From: Dongia_B soli | GTDB lineage: Bacteria; Pseudomonadota; Alphaproteobacteria; Dongiales; Dongiaceae | Length of the DNA: 64,000 bases | NCBI RefSeq assembly: GCF_034044715.1 | Contig: NZ_JAXCLW010000005.1 | Coordinates: 201,449-265,448 of the forward strand | Reading direction: 5' to 3' | In this document: positions 51,539 through 60,858 of the stretch, piece by piece | Layout of the letters: each line of letters starts with the position of its first letter | How positions within the stretch are numbered: the stretch's first letter is position 1 | Made by a program: the position numbers and the translations under genes | The notes under the pieces: generated by a model | What the model was told of the DNA's origin: nothing | The model's database searches: none | The model's input: only the letters and a program-made list of their open reading frames with translations

Positions 51539-54460
51539 TCAGGTCTCGTACGGCGGCTTGCCGCCAACCAGGCTGCGCACCTGTTCCAGCAGCGCCTTCG
51601 GATCGAAGGGTTTGTGGATGACCTCGACCTCGGTCATCTGCAGGCCGCTGGCATAGCCGGTGATCATGATAACAGGCAGGCCGGGATAGCGTTCGCGGGC
51701 AAGTTCGACCATTTGCCAGCCATTCATATCGCCGGGCAGGCCGTAATCGGTGATCAGCAGATCGACATGCAGGCCGGCCCGCAACAAGCGCAAGGCGTTG
51801 GAGGCGCGATCCGCTTCCAACACCCGATAGCCGGAATCGCGCAATTCCTCCGCGGTCAGTTCGCGCACGCCGATTTCATCTTCGACCAGCAGCACGGTCT
51901 TGTCGAGCTTGGCCACCGGGCCGGCGCGGACATCCGGATTCATGGCATGGAAGGGCAGGCAGAGGCGCACTGTCGTCCCCTTGCCGGGCGTGGTGTCGAT
52001 CTGAACCAGGCCGCCGGATTGGCGCATGAAGCCATAGATCTGGCTGAGGCCGAGGCCGGTGCCTTCGCCGATCGGCTTCGTCGTGAAGAAAGGTTCGAAG
52101 ACATGGGCGAGAATTTCCGGCGTCATGCCGGTCCCGGTATCGGAGACGGCGATGGTCGCATATCTTCCCGGCGCCGCATCCTCGTAATTGGCGGTATCCG
52201 TTTCATTCAGGATGATGTCCTCGGTCGTGATGGTCAGCCAGCCACCATCCGGCATGGCGTCGCGCGCATTGACGCAGAGATTGAGCAGGGCGCTTTCAAG
52301 TTGGCTGCGGTCGCAGCGCACCAGCCACTGCCCGTCGGACAGCTGCAATTCCACTTCGACGGCGGGACCCACGGTCCGCTCGATCAGATCCTGCATATCG
52401 AGGGCAATCGTATCGAGGCAGATCGGTTCGGGCTGCAGCGTCTGTTGCCGGGAAAAGGCGAGCAGATGCTGCACCAGGGCAGCCGAGCGCTTCGCCGCCT
52501 TCTCGCCGGCTTCGATATAGCGGGGGATCTCCGTCACGCGCTGCTGCGTCAGCCGGCTGCGGATCATGCTGAGGCTGCTGATGACGCCCTGGAGCATATT
52601 GTTGAAGTCATGGGCGATCCCGCCGGTCAGCTGGCCGATCGCCTTCAGCTTCTCGCTCTGGCGCAAACGCACCTCCGCCTGTTCGCGCTCGCGAATTTCC
52701 CTTCGCAGGTCCTCCAGAGCCCGTTCCAGTTCGGCGGTCCGTGCCGCCACCCGTTCCTCCAGCTCGGCGCTGCCGCGTTCGAGCAATTGGCGGGCACGGA
52801 TCTGATCGTCGATATCGGTCGAGGTGCCGATCCATTCGATGACACCGCCACGGTCGTCACGTATCGGCAGGCTGCGCGACTGACACCAGCGATATTGGCC
52901 GGAAGGCGCGTGGAAGATGCGGTAATCGGCCTGGAACTGATCCTCCGCCTCGGCCCGCTGCCAGGCGGAAATGGCGCTCTCGCGGTCCTCCGGATGCACG
53001 GCGTCGAGCCAGCCCAGATCCAGGCTGCTTTCGTCCAAAAGGCCGGTATAGGCGCTCCATTGCGGGCTCGACCAGTTCCATTTGCCCGACTCGATCGCGC
53101 GCCAGGCAAGTTGCGGCATGCCTTCGATCAGCACGCGCTGGCGGGCCTCGCTTTCGCGCAGGGCCTCCTCGGTGCGGCGCCGCGGGGTGATGTCACTGGC
53201 GGCGCCGAACCATTCGCGGATCTCGCCGTTCGTTTCGAGGATCGGCACGGCACGCGAGAGTGTCCAGCCGATGCTGCCATCGGTGCGCACGAAACGGTGC
53301 TCCAATTCGAAGACGCTTTTTGTCCGGATCGCTTCCTGTACGGCGTTCCAGACGCGCTTGCGGTCTTCGAAATAGATATAGGCGGTGAGCCAGGTGCCGT
53401 CCTGGCTCGGCTTATCGGAGAGGATGCCGCGGCCTTCGAAAGCGCGCAGCTCCATCCAGTCCGGGCTCATGCGATAGATCATATAGGAACTGGCATTGAC
53501 CAAAGCGCGCAGCCGCTCTTCGCTTTCGCGCAATTGCTCCTCGACATGGCGCCGCTCGGTGATGTCCTGGCCGATCTTCAAAAAGCCGCGCAGCTCGCCA
53601 CTATCGCCATGCAGGGAGGTGACGGTGCCATCGATGAAGACCCGGCTCCCGTCCTTTCGCAGATGCCAGCGCCGGTCCGGCGCGACACCTTTTGTCCGCG
53701 CCGTCACGACCTCCTTCTCATCCTCCTTGGCGGCAACATCTTCCGGCACGTAAAGGATGCTGCCGGACCGGCCGAGGATTTCCGCCTTGCGCCAGCCGAA
53801 GACGGCTTCGGCGCCGGGCAGCCAGTCGGTGACGCGGTTCTGGGCGTCGGTGACGAAGATCGCATAATCCCGGGCATGTTCGACGATCAGGCGGAACTGC
53901 TCGGCGCTGCTGCGCAACTGATCGAGCTTCTGGAAGCGATCGACGGCGAGGCCGAGAATATTGGCGCAGCTGCGCAGAAAGTCGATTTCCGGCGGGGTGA
54001 ATTGCCGCGGCGTGAGGGTCGCCGCCGCCTGCAAAAGGCCGAAGAAGCGTTCGCCGGGCAGCAGAATCGGCACCGCCGCCAGGGTCCGGATCTCCACCTC
54101 GCGCATGAAGGATTGTTGAGCGAGGCCTTCCGCCATCCCCTCCTGCCACAGCACCGGTTTCCGGGTGCGGAGCGCCTCGGCTTCGGGCGACTGATCGCCA
54201 GCTTCGGGCATCAGCCGGCCGATGAGATCCGGCGCCCAGCCATGGCCCGCCCGCAGCCGCAGGCCCGGCTCGTCAACGCGGCGTTCGACAATGGCCGAAT
54301 GGGTGATGGCAAGTGTCCGGGCGATAATGATCGCTGCCTCGGTCAGGATGACATCCAGGCTTTTGGCATGCAAAACGAACGCCCCGAAATCGGCGAGGAC
54401 CTGCTGCGGTTGAAGCGGCGACTCTTGATCGGGCATGGCTCTCGCCGGATTGTGATGCAT
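51539..54460 (-). CDS. Hybrid histidine kinase: GAF, three PAS, HisKA, HATPase, receiver
   Basis: 973 residues. GAF about 20-180 (AIIIARTLAITHSAIVERR); PAS domains near 190-310, 315-435 and 440-565, each ending in GxxxDIT/DID-type linker; a coiled coil 560-600; HisKA with the phosphorylated His617 in GGIAHDFNNML; HATPase with LNLCVNARDAMPDGG and SDTGTGM, FEPFFTTKPIGEGTGLGLS; and a receiver with Asp905 in LLITDYGLPGD. No membrane segment, so a cytoplasmic sensor, probably of redox, light or small ligand. The built-in receiver suggests a phosphorelay. Output regulator is not nearby. ATG at 54458-54460. Confidence 0.95.
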   Translation of the reverse strand: MHHNPARAMPDQESPLQPQQVLADFGAFVLHAKSLDVILTEAAIIIARTLAITHSAIVERRVDEPGLRLRAGHGWAPDLIGRLMPEAGDQSPEAEALRTRKPVLWQEGMAEGLAQQSFMREVEIRTLAAVPILLPGERFFGLLQAAATLTPRQFTPPEIDFLRSCANILGLAVDRFQKLDQLRSSAEQFRLIVEHARDYAIFVTDAQNRVTDWLPGAEAVFGWRKAEILGRSGSILYVPEDVAAKEDEKEVVTARTKGVAPDRRWHLRKDGSRVFIDGTVTSLHGDSGELRGFLKIGQDITERRHVEEQLRESEERLRALVNASSYMIYRMSPDWMELRAFEGRGILSDKPSQDGTWLTAYIYFEDRKRVWNAVQEAIRTKSVFELEHRFVRTDGSIGWTLSRAVPILETNGEIREWFGAASDITPRRRTEEALRESEARQRVLIEGMPQLAWRAIESGKWNWSSPQWSAYTGLLDESSLDLGWLDAVHPEDRESAISAWQRAEAEDQFQADYRIFHAPSGQYRWCQSRSLPIRDDRGGVIEWIGTSTDIDDQIRARQLLERGSAELEERVAARTAELERALEDLRREIREREQAEVRLRQSEKLKAIGQLTGGIAHDFNNMLQGVISSLSMIRSRLTQQRVTEIPRYIEAGEKAAKRSAALVQHLLAFSRQQTLQPEPICLDTIALDMQDLIERTVGPAVEVELQLSDGQWLVRCDRSQLESALLNLCVNARDAMPDGGWLTITTEDIILNETDTANYEDAAPGRYATIAVSDTGTGMTPEILAHVFEPFFTTKPIGEGTGLGLSQIYGFMRQSGGLVQIDTTPGKGTTVRLCLPFHAMNPDVRAGPVAKLDKTVLLVEDEIGVRELTAEELRDSGYRVLEADRASNALRLLRAGLHVDLLITDYGLPGDMNGWQMVELARERYPGLPVIMITGYASGLQMTEVEVIHKPFDPKALLEQVRSLVGGKPPYET

Positions 54461-54735
54461 TGCCCCGACAGCATCTCAGCCAAGGCCGTCCTCGGCCGGT
54501 GGCGCTGCAGATGTTCCCGGGGGCAGATACTACGCAGCTTATCTACAAGGAGGCGGATGTCGTCACGATAGGCCGCCTGAGATGAAATTAAAATGCCGGG
54601 CACCTCGAAACGTTCCTTGGATGGGACAGCCGCCTTCCTTTAGGAATGCAGGCCACTCGCTGCACCGCAATGTGAGCGAAGCGATCATCGCCTGAAGGCC
54701 GGAACTGCCTCGTTCCGCTCCGGCAGGCGGCGGCT

Positions 54736-54995
54736 TCAGCCTATGCCCGGTCGGGTTTCAACGGCGATTTCGGTGCAGATGCCGCATTGGCGGGATGGAA
54801 ATCCACGGAACAGGCGGTGATGACGAGAAGCAGGGCCCGTTCGGCCCGCAACGTGACCGAGCCGCCGGGCGGGTTGATCGAGGCCAGGACTTCGAGGCCA
54901 GGACTTCGAGGCCAGGACTTCCAGGCGGCCATCGGGCTGCGGCAATGAATTCTGGAAGAGATCGACCGGATCGGGTGCGAAGGGCAGGGCGATGC
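54736..54995 (-). pseudogene. DUF1989 (urea carboxylase-associated) gene fragment, frameshifted by a repeat expansion
   Basis: The minus strand reads GGGIALPFAPDPVDLFQNSL then PQPDGRLEV, the C-terminal half of DUF1989 proteins. A 14-bp unit then occurs three times (54879-54920). With one copy the frame continues LASINPPGGSVTLRAERALL and VITACSVDFHPANA, clearly the same protein; the two extra copies (28 bp) break it. One more base is missing later, before GICTEIAVETRPG. Upstream the reading is cut off at a variant palindromic repeat, so the N-terminal half is gone too. DUF1989 proteins belong to urea/guanidine metabolism. Non-functional. Confidence 0.75.
54879..54920. repeat. 14-bp minisatellite, three copies, in a pseudogene
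   Basis: CGAGGCCAGGACTT occurs three times in direct succession without mismatch. Because 14 is not a multiple of three, each added copy shifts the frame. Confidence 0.95.
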
Positions 54996-55172
54996 CGCCG
55001 CCCAATGTCGGCCTGCGCCGATGCGAGTCAGGCCCGAGGGTGACAACCTTGTTTGTGGTTGGCGTGGTGCGATGATGGGAGGCGTGTCTTGATTGCGACG
55101 CCGCCAGTCATCGCAATGCGCCAAGGCCATTCGCGCTTGTCACCCTCGGACTTGATCCGAGGGTCCATGTTG
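54995..55172. repeat. Composite palindromic repeats with nested-palindrome variant
   Basis: A variant left end (GTCGGCCTGCGCCGATGCGA, then GGCCCGAGGGTGACAACC) abuts the DUF1989 fragment. After a spacer with CAGTCATCGCAATGCGCC a normal palindrome follows at about 55138-55172. The stretch 54461-54735 before it has no gene. Confidence 0.8.
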
Positions 55173-55196
55173 AAGGCAGGCGTGGTGTCTGAAACG

Positions 55197-55679
55197 TTAC
55201 GCCGCGCTGGGTTTGCCGGTGAAGGCGGAGATCGGTTTCTCCTCATCTCGATCGAGATGTTGGGAAAAGGCCTTGAGGCCGGCGATCAAGGGATGGAGTG
55301 CGCGCCAGAGGTCTTCGTCATTCAGCATGCGATAGGCCCCGCTGAGGCCCGGTGCTTCATCTTCATTCGGTTCGGGGCGGTAGCGGCTGGCGCTGTCGAG
55401 GGCGTCGGTGATGGCGAAGACGGTCTTCTGGAAACGCGCCGGCGGGATGCGCGACAGGGCCATCAGCAGGAGCGAGAGGTTCTGGAGAGCGTTCAGCGTG
55501 CCCTCCTTGTTGAGCCCATCGACCACCACCTTGGCGATCTGGGTATTGGCGCAGACGAGATCATTGGCCAGGCGCAGCATGCCGTGCTTGTGCAGGCTGT
55601 CCAGCAGGCGCTGCAATTCATCCTGCGCGTCGGGGCTGGTCTTGGTCGGTTTGACATCATAGCCGATACGCTCTGCCAT
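55197..55679 (-). CDS. DUF1641 protein, formate dehydrogenase partner
   Basis: 160 residues: DELQRLLDSLHKHGMLRLAN, DLVCANTQIAKVVVDGLNKE, GTLNALQNLSLLLMALSRIP, RFQKTVFAITDALDSAS. This helix pattern (L-x-L-x-x-G-x-L...N.L...L..L) is DUF1641, usually encoded beside formate dehydrogenase alpha subunits, as here, where it starts 18 bases after the fdh stop. It might be needed to assemble or regulate the enzyme. ATG at 55677-55679 follows GAGAGG. The extended start at 55691 is less likely. Same operon as the fdh gene. Confidence 0.85.
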   Translation of the reverse strand: MAERIGYDVKPTKTSPDAQDELQRLLDSLHKHGMLRLANDLVCANTQIAKVVVDGLNKEGTLNALQNLSLLLMALSRIPPARFQKTVFAITDALDSASRYRPEPNEDEAPGLSGAYRMLNDEDLWRALHPLIAGLKAFSQHLDRDEEKPISAFTGKPSAA

Positions 55680-55697
55680 GGACCTCTCCATCAGGGA

Positions 55698-58664
55698 TTA
55701 TAGCCGGTCGGGATGCTCGATATGCTGGGGCGGGGCGATGTAATCCTCGCGCTCCCATTTCTCGTCCACCGGCACGCCCTCGATCGGATGACGGTGGCCG
55801 AAGCGGAAATTGCGCTGCGGCAAGGGCGGCGGGTCCTTCTGCCGCCGCAGCACATCGATCTTCACCGCGATCTCCTTGTAAGCCGGCGTGTTGACATCCG
55901 GGTCGTGATGCTCGCCGGTCAGTTTGTTGAGCCCGGGCTTGCCGTGATGCAGCGGCAGGAAGAGATTGCGGCCGCTGACCCGGTCGGTCACCACCGCCGG
56001 CACATCGATCGAGCCGCGCCGCGAGGTGATGCGCAGCCAGCTGCCATCCTCGATGCCGCGCTCCCTTGCCAGTTCGGGACTGACCTCGACAAACCATTTC
56101 GGCGAGAGCGACCAGACACGCGGGCCGCGTCCGGTCTGGTTCATCGCCTGGAACTGTTCAAGCATGCGGCCATTGTCGAGCATCAGATCGTATTCGGCAT
56201 CGGCCGCTTCCTCCGGCGCCTTCCAGGTGAGGGGATAGAGCACCGCCTTGCCGCCCGGCATGTGGAAGCCGTCGGTATAGAGCAGCGGCGTATCGGTGCC
56301 GTCGGGCTCGACCGGCCAATGCAGCGACTTCCAGCCTTCCAGCCGCTCATAGGTGACGCCGGCGAAGATCTTCGCGATGGCGGCGACCTCATGCATGATC
56401 TGCGATGGGTGGGTGTAGCCCCAATCATGGCCCATATGGGCGGCGAGGTCGGTGAGAATGCGCCAGTCGGGCCGGCTGTCGCCCAGCGGCGGCAGCACCT
56501 GATAGAAGCGCTGGATGCGGCGCTCGGTATTGACGAAGGTGCCTTCCTTCTCGACGCTGGGGCAGGCCGGCAGCACGACATCGGCGAATTCCGCCGTGCG
56601 GCTGAAGAAGATGTCCTGCACCACCATGAAATCGAGCTTGGTGAAGGCTTCATGCACATTCTTGGAATCGGCATCGGAAAAGGCGGTCTCTTCGCCGATC
56701 ACATATATCGCCCGGACCTTGCCTTTCTCGGCATCCTGCACCATGAGGAAATTGTCCTCGCCGATCTTGTCGGAGAGCGCTTCCGGTGCCACACCCCAGG
56801 CCTTGGCCCATTTTTCGCGGATCTTCGGATCGGTCACTTTCTCATAGCCGGGATAGACATTCTTGAGGCAGCCGAAATCGCTGGCGCCCTGCACATTGTT
56901 ATGGCCGCGCATCGGATAGCCGCCGGTGCCGGGCCGGCCGTAATTGCCGGTGACCAGCATCAGGTTGGACAGCGCCGTGCTGGTATCGGCGCCGTGGCTG
57001 TGCTGGGTGATGCCCATGGCCCAGAGCAGGCAGGCGGATTTTGCCTGGCCGATCATCTCGCCGGCTGCGATCAGCTGTTCCTTCGGAATGCCGGTCATCT
57101 CTTCGGCGAAGTCCAGCGTGAAGGGCTCCAGCGAGCGGCGGTATTCCTCGAGCTTTCCGGGCTCGACATGCTTTGCGAGGAAATCGAGATCGGCATAGCC
57201 GCGATCGAACATGTAGCGGGCCAGCGCCGAGGCCCAGACGAGATCGGTGCTGGCCTTGGGCCGCAGATGGATATCGGCACGTTCGGCCATTTCATGCTTG
57301 CGCATATCGGCGACGATCAGTTTCTGGCCGCGATGCTTGCGCGCGGCTTTGATGCGCGAGGCGATGACCGGATGGTTCTCCGAGGTATTGCTGCCGACGA
57401 TGATGATCAGTTCGGCCTTTTCGATATCGTGGATGGTGCCGGAATCGCCGCCGAAACCGACGGTGCGCTGCAGCCCCATGGTCGCCGGGTTCTGGCAATA
57501 GCGTGAGGAATTGTCGACGCTGTTGGTGCCGATGATCAGGCGGGCGATCTTCTGCGTCAGATAAGCTTCCTCGTTGCTGGCCTTGCTGGAGCCGATGAAG
57601 CCGATGCTGTCGGCACCGAATTGCGCCTTGATCTCCAGCAGGCGGCGAGCGACCAGCGCCAGCGCCTCGTCCCAGCTGGCTTCGCGGAAGCGGCCATTTT
57701 CGCGGATGAGCGGTGTGGTCAGGCGCTTGCTGCTATTGACGAAATCCCAGGCGAATTTGCCTTTGATGCAGGTCGAGATGCCATTGGCCGGCGCATCGGC
57801 CACCGGCTGCACTTTCAGGATATGGCGGTCCCGCGTCCACATCTCGAAAGCACAGCCGACGCCGCAATAGGTGCAGACCGTCTTGGTGCGTTTGATCTCC
57901 GGCTGGCGCAATTTCGTGTCGATGATCGAGAGGCCGGTGACAGCCGGCGTGCCAATCGTCTCTTCCATCGATTTGATGAAATCGATCAGCGGCCGCTTCA
58001 CCTCCTGCGACATGGCGGTGAAGGGACCGGCATCGGGCTGCATGGTCTTTTCGAGAAGCGCATTGCACGGGCAGACGGTGACGCAATGGCCGCAGCTGAC
58101 GCAGCTCGATCCGGCAATCCGGGTGCCGCCATCCCAGAGCACCCGGGGATGCTCGGCATTGAAGTCGATGCTCAGCGTCTCATTCACCTCGACATTCTGG
58201 CAGGCCTCGACGCAACGGCCGCAGAGAATGCACTGATCGGGGTCGTAGGTGTAGAAGGGATTGGTCTCATCCTTCTCATAGGGCTTGCGCTCGAACGGAT
58301 AGCGCTGCACCACCATGTTCATATCGGCGAAAGTATTATGCAAGGTGCAGTCGCCGGTATTGTGCTCGCAGACGGTGCAATAGAGTTCGTGTTTCGCAAG
58401 GAGGCGATCCATGCCTTCTTCGCGCGCAGCTCTGGCAACCTGGCTGTCGATCACCATGCCGTCGGTGCTGCGCAAGGTGCAGCCGCGCACCAACTCGCCA
58501 TTCATCTCGATCCAGCAGGTATCGCAGGTCTGGATAGGACCGAGGCTTGGGTGGTAGCAGACATGGGGCAGGTTGATGCCCTGGACGGTGAGGAATTCGA
58601 TCAGCGGTATATCCGCTTCGCCGGTGAGCACCTGGCCATCGTAAGTTATGGTGCAAGTCGCCAT
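55698..58664 (-). CDS. fdhF: Molybdenum/tungsten formate dehydrogenase alpha subunit
   Basis: 988 residues. N-terminal [2Fe-2S] domain (Cys36, 47, 50, 62), a NADH-dehydrogenase-type Fe-S loop around 92-106 (HELYCTVCEHNTGDC), two [4Fe-4S] ferredoxin clusters (Cys145-155 and 188-198), a fourth set (Cys264, 267, 271, 299), then the molybdopterin bis-MGD domain. The active-site position is Cys390 in SSRYCQNPAT, so it needs no selenocysteine. The enzyme oxidises formate to CO2. No FdsB/FdsG-type partners are encoded here, so it may use ferredoxin-type acceptors or subunits elsewhere. ATG at 58662-58664 follows GGGAGAG. DUF1641 follows directly. Confidence 0.95.
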   Translation of the reverse strand: MATCTITYDGQVLTGEADIPLIEFLTVQGINLPHVCYHPSLGPIQTCDTCWIEMNGELVRGCTLRSTDGMVIDSQVARAAREEGMDRLLAKHELYCTVCEHNTGDCTLHNTFADMNMVVQRYPFERKPYEKDETNPFYTYDPDQCILCGRCVEACQNVEVNETLSIDFNAEHPRVLWDGGTRIAGSSCVSCGHCVTVCPCNALLEKTMQPDAGPFTAMSQEVKRPLIDFIKSMEETIGTPAVTGLSIIDTKLRQPEIKRTKTVCTYCGVGCAFEMWTRDRHILKVQPVADAPANGISTCIKGKFAWDFVNSSKRLTTPLIRENGRFREASWDEALALVARRLLEIKAQFGADSIGFIGSSKASNEEAYLTQKIARLIIGTNSVDNSSRYCQNPATMGLQRTVGFGGDSGTIHDIEKAELIIIVGSNTSENHPVIASRIKAARKHRGQKLIVADMRKHEMAERADIHLRPKASTDLVWASALARYMFDRGYADLDFLAKHVEPGKLEEYRRSLEPFTLDFAEEMTGIPKEQLIAAGEMIGQAKSACLLWAMGITQHSHGADTSTALSNLMLVTGNYGRPGTGGYPMRGHNNVQGASDFGCLKNVYPGYEKVTDPKIREKWAKAWGVAPEALSDKIGEDNFLMVQDAEKGKVRAIYVIGEETAFSDADSKNVHEAFTKLDFMVVQDIFFSRTAEFADVVLPACPSVEKEGTFVNTERRIQRFYQVLPPLGDSRPDWRILTDLAAHMGHDWGYTHPSQIMHEVAAIAKIFAGVTYERLEGWKSLHWPVEPDGTDTPLLYTDGFHMPGGKAVLYPLTWKAPEEAADAEYDLMLDNGRMLEQFQAMNQTGRGPRVWSLSPKWFVEVSPELARERGIEDGSWLRITSRRGSIDVPAVVTDRVSGRNLFLPLHHGKPGLNKLTGEHHDPDVNTPAYKEIAVKIDVLRRQKDPPPLPQRNFRFGHRHPIEGVPVDEKWEREDYIAPPQHIEHPDRL

Positions 58665-59019
58665 CGCGCTCTCCCTTTCGGTCGTTTCCCGCCGGTCTTT
58701 TCCCCGCATTGGAGAAACCGGAGGAGAAGCGGGAGGTTCCACGATCGCGTGGGGGGTGGATCGCTGCGTCAGCTATCTGACGTCCGGCTGCGATGCCGAT
58801 CATCGGAGGGTGGTGGATGCCACTTCCGCTGGTCACCGTCGGGCTTGACCCGAGGGTCCATGGCTGATGCCAAACAGATACCAAAACAGCATAACGATTC
58901 TGACAATGCAGCCAGCGATCATCAGTTGCTCCGGTGGACCCTCGGGACAAGCCCGAGGTGACAAGCTTGTTGGTGATCAGCATCGCGCGATGGCGGTCGG
59001 CGGTGGGGGCCGGACCGGT
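58665..59019. repeat. Intergenic stretch with composite palindromic repeat
   Basis: 58665-58740 is the fdh leader. Palindromes at about 58826-58861 and 58930-58963 (the second lacks one G: GAGGTGACAAG) face each other. No gene seen. Confidence 0.7.
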
Positions 59020-59400
59020 TCAATGCAATTGCAGCATGCAGGGCGGGGTGGTCGCGGAGCTGGCGCAGGAAACCACCGCATCATCGACATTGTCCTTGTC
59101 CTGCCCCAGCAGATGGCGGTCCGAATAGTCTTCTAACTTGGTGATGTTATCGGCGGTTCCCGGCACGATCTGCGCGCCGCCGAAGAGCTGCTGGGAAAGT
59201 TGCTCCCCCTGGCCAGGGGAGAGATTCAGGGCAACGCGCGGCGAGGTCGCGCCGGGCGTCGAAGAGCCGAAGGTATTGGTTTGCGGGATATCGACCGGGA
59301 CGGGAGTATAGTTCTTGTATTCTTTCTTATCGTCGTGGCTGCATCCCAGAAGCGCTGCGCCTGACAGAAGCAATATCGAAATGCCGATCGCCTTCCGCAT
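59020..59400 (-). CDS. Small lipoprotein
   Basis: 126 residues. The signal peptide MRKAIGISILLLSGAALLGC ends with lipobox LLGC (Cys20). The mature part starts with charged SHDDKKEYKNYTPVPVD, then Ser/Thr/Pro-rich NTFGSSTPGATSPRVALNL, SPGQGEQLSQQLFGGAQ and IVPGTADNITKLEDYSDRHL, ending with Cys pair CASSATTPPC. Probably anchored in the outer membrane. GGGGAGGG precedes the ATG at 59398-59400. The family is not recognised and the neighbours give no hint. Confidence 0.7.
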   Translation of the reverse strand: MRKAIGISILLLSGAALLGCSHDDKKEYKNYTPVPVDIPQTNTFGSSTPGATSPRVALNLSPGQGEQLSQQLFGGAQIVPGTADNITKLEDYSDRHLLGQDKDNVDDAVVSCASSATTPPCMLQLH

Positions 59401-59768
59401 GTTTCCCTCCCCGGATATCAAGGTCAACTATACACAACGACCGGGCAATATCCTCGCCTTGTTTGCGCCGCCCGCGCCGCCCGGCCTCACCATGGACCCT
59501 CGGGCTTGACCCGAGGGTCCATGGTGAGGCCGACACCGGTGCCGTAACGCACAGCCTTGATGACATTCCGATGAATGCCGTCTCATCAGACCTGCCTTGC
59601 AGAAGCGCCGGCATCAGGGGCTTGGCGATTTGGGCGGTTTGGCCTTAGACTGGCGGGACGCGCGCCGGTAGCGATATCGACGCCGCGTATTCATGCGGGC
59701 CGGCATCCTGACGATTGCCTTGCGGCATTTCCGGCCGGCTTTCAATAGATAATTGGAATGGTGATGTG
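59401..59768. other. Intergenic stretch with a single palindromic repeat
   Basis: An isolated palindrome lies at about 59491-59523; unusually it lacks the GTGACAA tail and has CATGGACCCTCGG-type ends on both sides, so it is symmetric in both directions. The remaining sequence holds the promoters of the divergent lipoprotein and aldo/keto reductase genes. Confidence 0.6.
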
Positions 59769-60809
59769 ATGCGCTACAAGAAGCTGGGCGGCAGTGGTCT
59801 TCTCGTTTCGGAAATCTGCCTCGGCACCATGACTTTCGGCGGCCGCGGATTCTGGAACGCGATCGGCAATCTCGATCAGTCGGTGGCGGATGGCATCGTC
59901 GCCCGGGCGCTGGATGCCGGAGTCAATTTCATCGATACCGCCGATGTCTATTCGGAAGGCCTGTCGGAGGAAGTGACCGGCAAGGCGATCGCCAATTCCG
60001 GCCGCCAGCGGTCTGACGTCATCCTCGCGACCAAGGTCTTCGGCGCGACCGGGGAGGGACCGAACGACCGGGGCGCCACGCGCGGCCATATCATGGACGG
60101 GGTCAAGGCCAGCCTGAAGCGCCTCGGCACGGATTACGTCGACCTCTACCAGATTCACGGCCTCGACCAGAACACGCCGATCGAGGAGACGATGCGGGCG
60201 CTGGAAGACCTCGTGCGCCAGGGTCATGTCCGCTATATCGGCGTTTCCAACTGGTCGGCCTGGACCATCATGAAGGCGCTGGGCATTGCCGAGAAGCATG
60301 GCTGGACGCGGCTTTCCACCTTGCAGGCCTATTACACCATTGCCGGCCGCGACATCGAACGCGAGATCGCGCCGTTGCTGGCGGAAGAGAAGCTCGGCCT
60401 GATGGTGTGGAGCCCGCTGGCCGGCGGCCTGCTTTCCGGCAAATATGACCGCGACGGCAAGGGGCCGGAAGGGGCGCGCCGGGCCAATTTCGACTTCCCG
60501 CCGGTGGACAAGGAGCGCGCCTTCTCCTGCATCGATGGGATGCGCAAGGTGGGGGAGAAGCATGGCGTCTCGGTGGCCCGCATCGCACTCGCCTGGCTCT
60601 TGCATCAGCCGGCGGTGATGTCCGTCATCATCGGCGCCAAGACCAATGAGCAGCTCGACGACAATCTGGCGGCGACGGAGGTCAAACTGTCGCTGGAGGA
60701 GCTGGCCGTGCTCAACGAGATCAGCGCCTTACCGCCGGAATATCCCGGCTGGATGATCCAGCGCCAGAACGCGGCGCAATATACACCGGGCGTCATCAAG
60801 CAAGACTGA
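59769..60809 (+). CDS. Aldo/keto reductase
   Basis: 346 residues. The catalytic tetrad is visible: Asp56 and Tyr61 in NFIDTADVYSEG, Lys89 in ILATKVFG, and His130 in DLYQIHGLD. The C-terminal VIIGAKTNEQLDDNLAATEV gives the NADPH-binding loop. It belongs to the AKR11/12-like group and should reduce aldehydes or ketones. ATG 59769 is preferred since MRYKKLGGSGLLVSEICLG begins at the conserved R-Y-x-x-L-G. An MFS transporter gene starts 49 bases downstream, so they may be co-transcribed. Confidence 0.95.
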   Translation: MRYKKLGGSGLLVSEICLGTMTFGGRGFWNAIGNLDQSVADGIVARALDAGVNFIDTADVYSEGLSEEVTGKAIANSGRQRSDVILATKVFGATGEGPNDRGATRGHIMDGVKASLKRLGTDYVDLYQIHGLDQNTPIEETMRALEDLVRQGHVRYIGVSNWSAWTIMKALGIAEKHGWTRLSTLQAYYTIAGRDIEREIAPLLAEEKLGLMVWSPLAGGLLSGKYDRDGKGPEGARRANFDFPPVDKERAFSCIDGMRKVGEKHGVSVARIALAWLLHQPAVMSVIIGAKTNEQLDDNLAATEVKLSLEELAVLNEISALPPEYPGWMIQRQNAAQYTPGVIKQD

Positions 60810-60858
60810 TGTCAGGTCAATCCCCAAGCCTGAGCGAATTCCTTAGATAGATCCAATC

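Noticed and set aside
51614..54571. 985-residue plus-strand open frame opposite the histidine kinase
   Set aside because: It is the antisense of a gene with all kinase motifs; composition follows the reverse of GC-rich codons and shows no domain.
57490..57500. Selenocysteine at the formate dehydrogenase active site
   Set aside because: The codon at the active-site position (Cys390) is a plain Cys codon and there is no in-frame TGA.
55713..58961. Long plus-strand frames opposite formate dehydrogenase
   Set aside because: Shadows caused by codon bias; the minus-strand gene is unambiguous.
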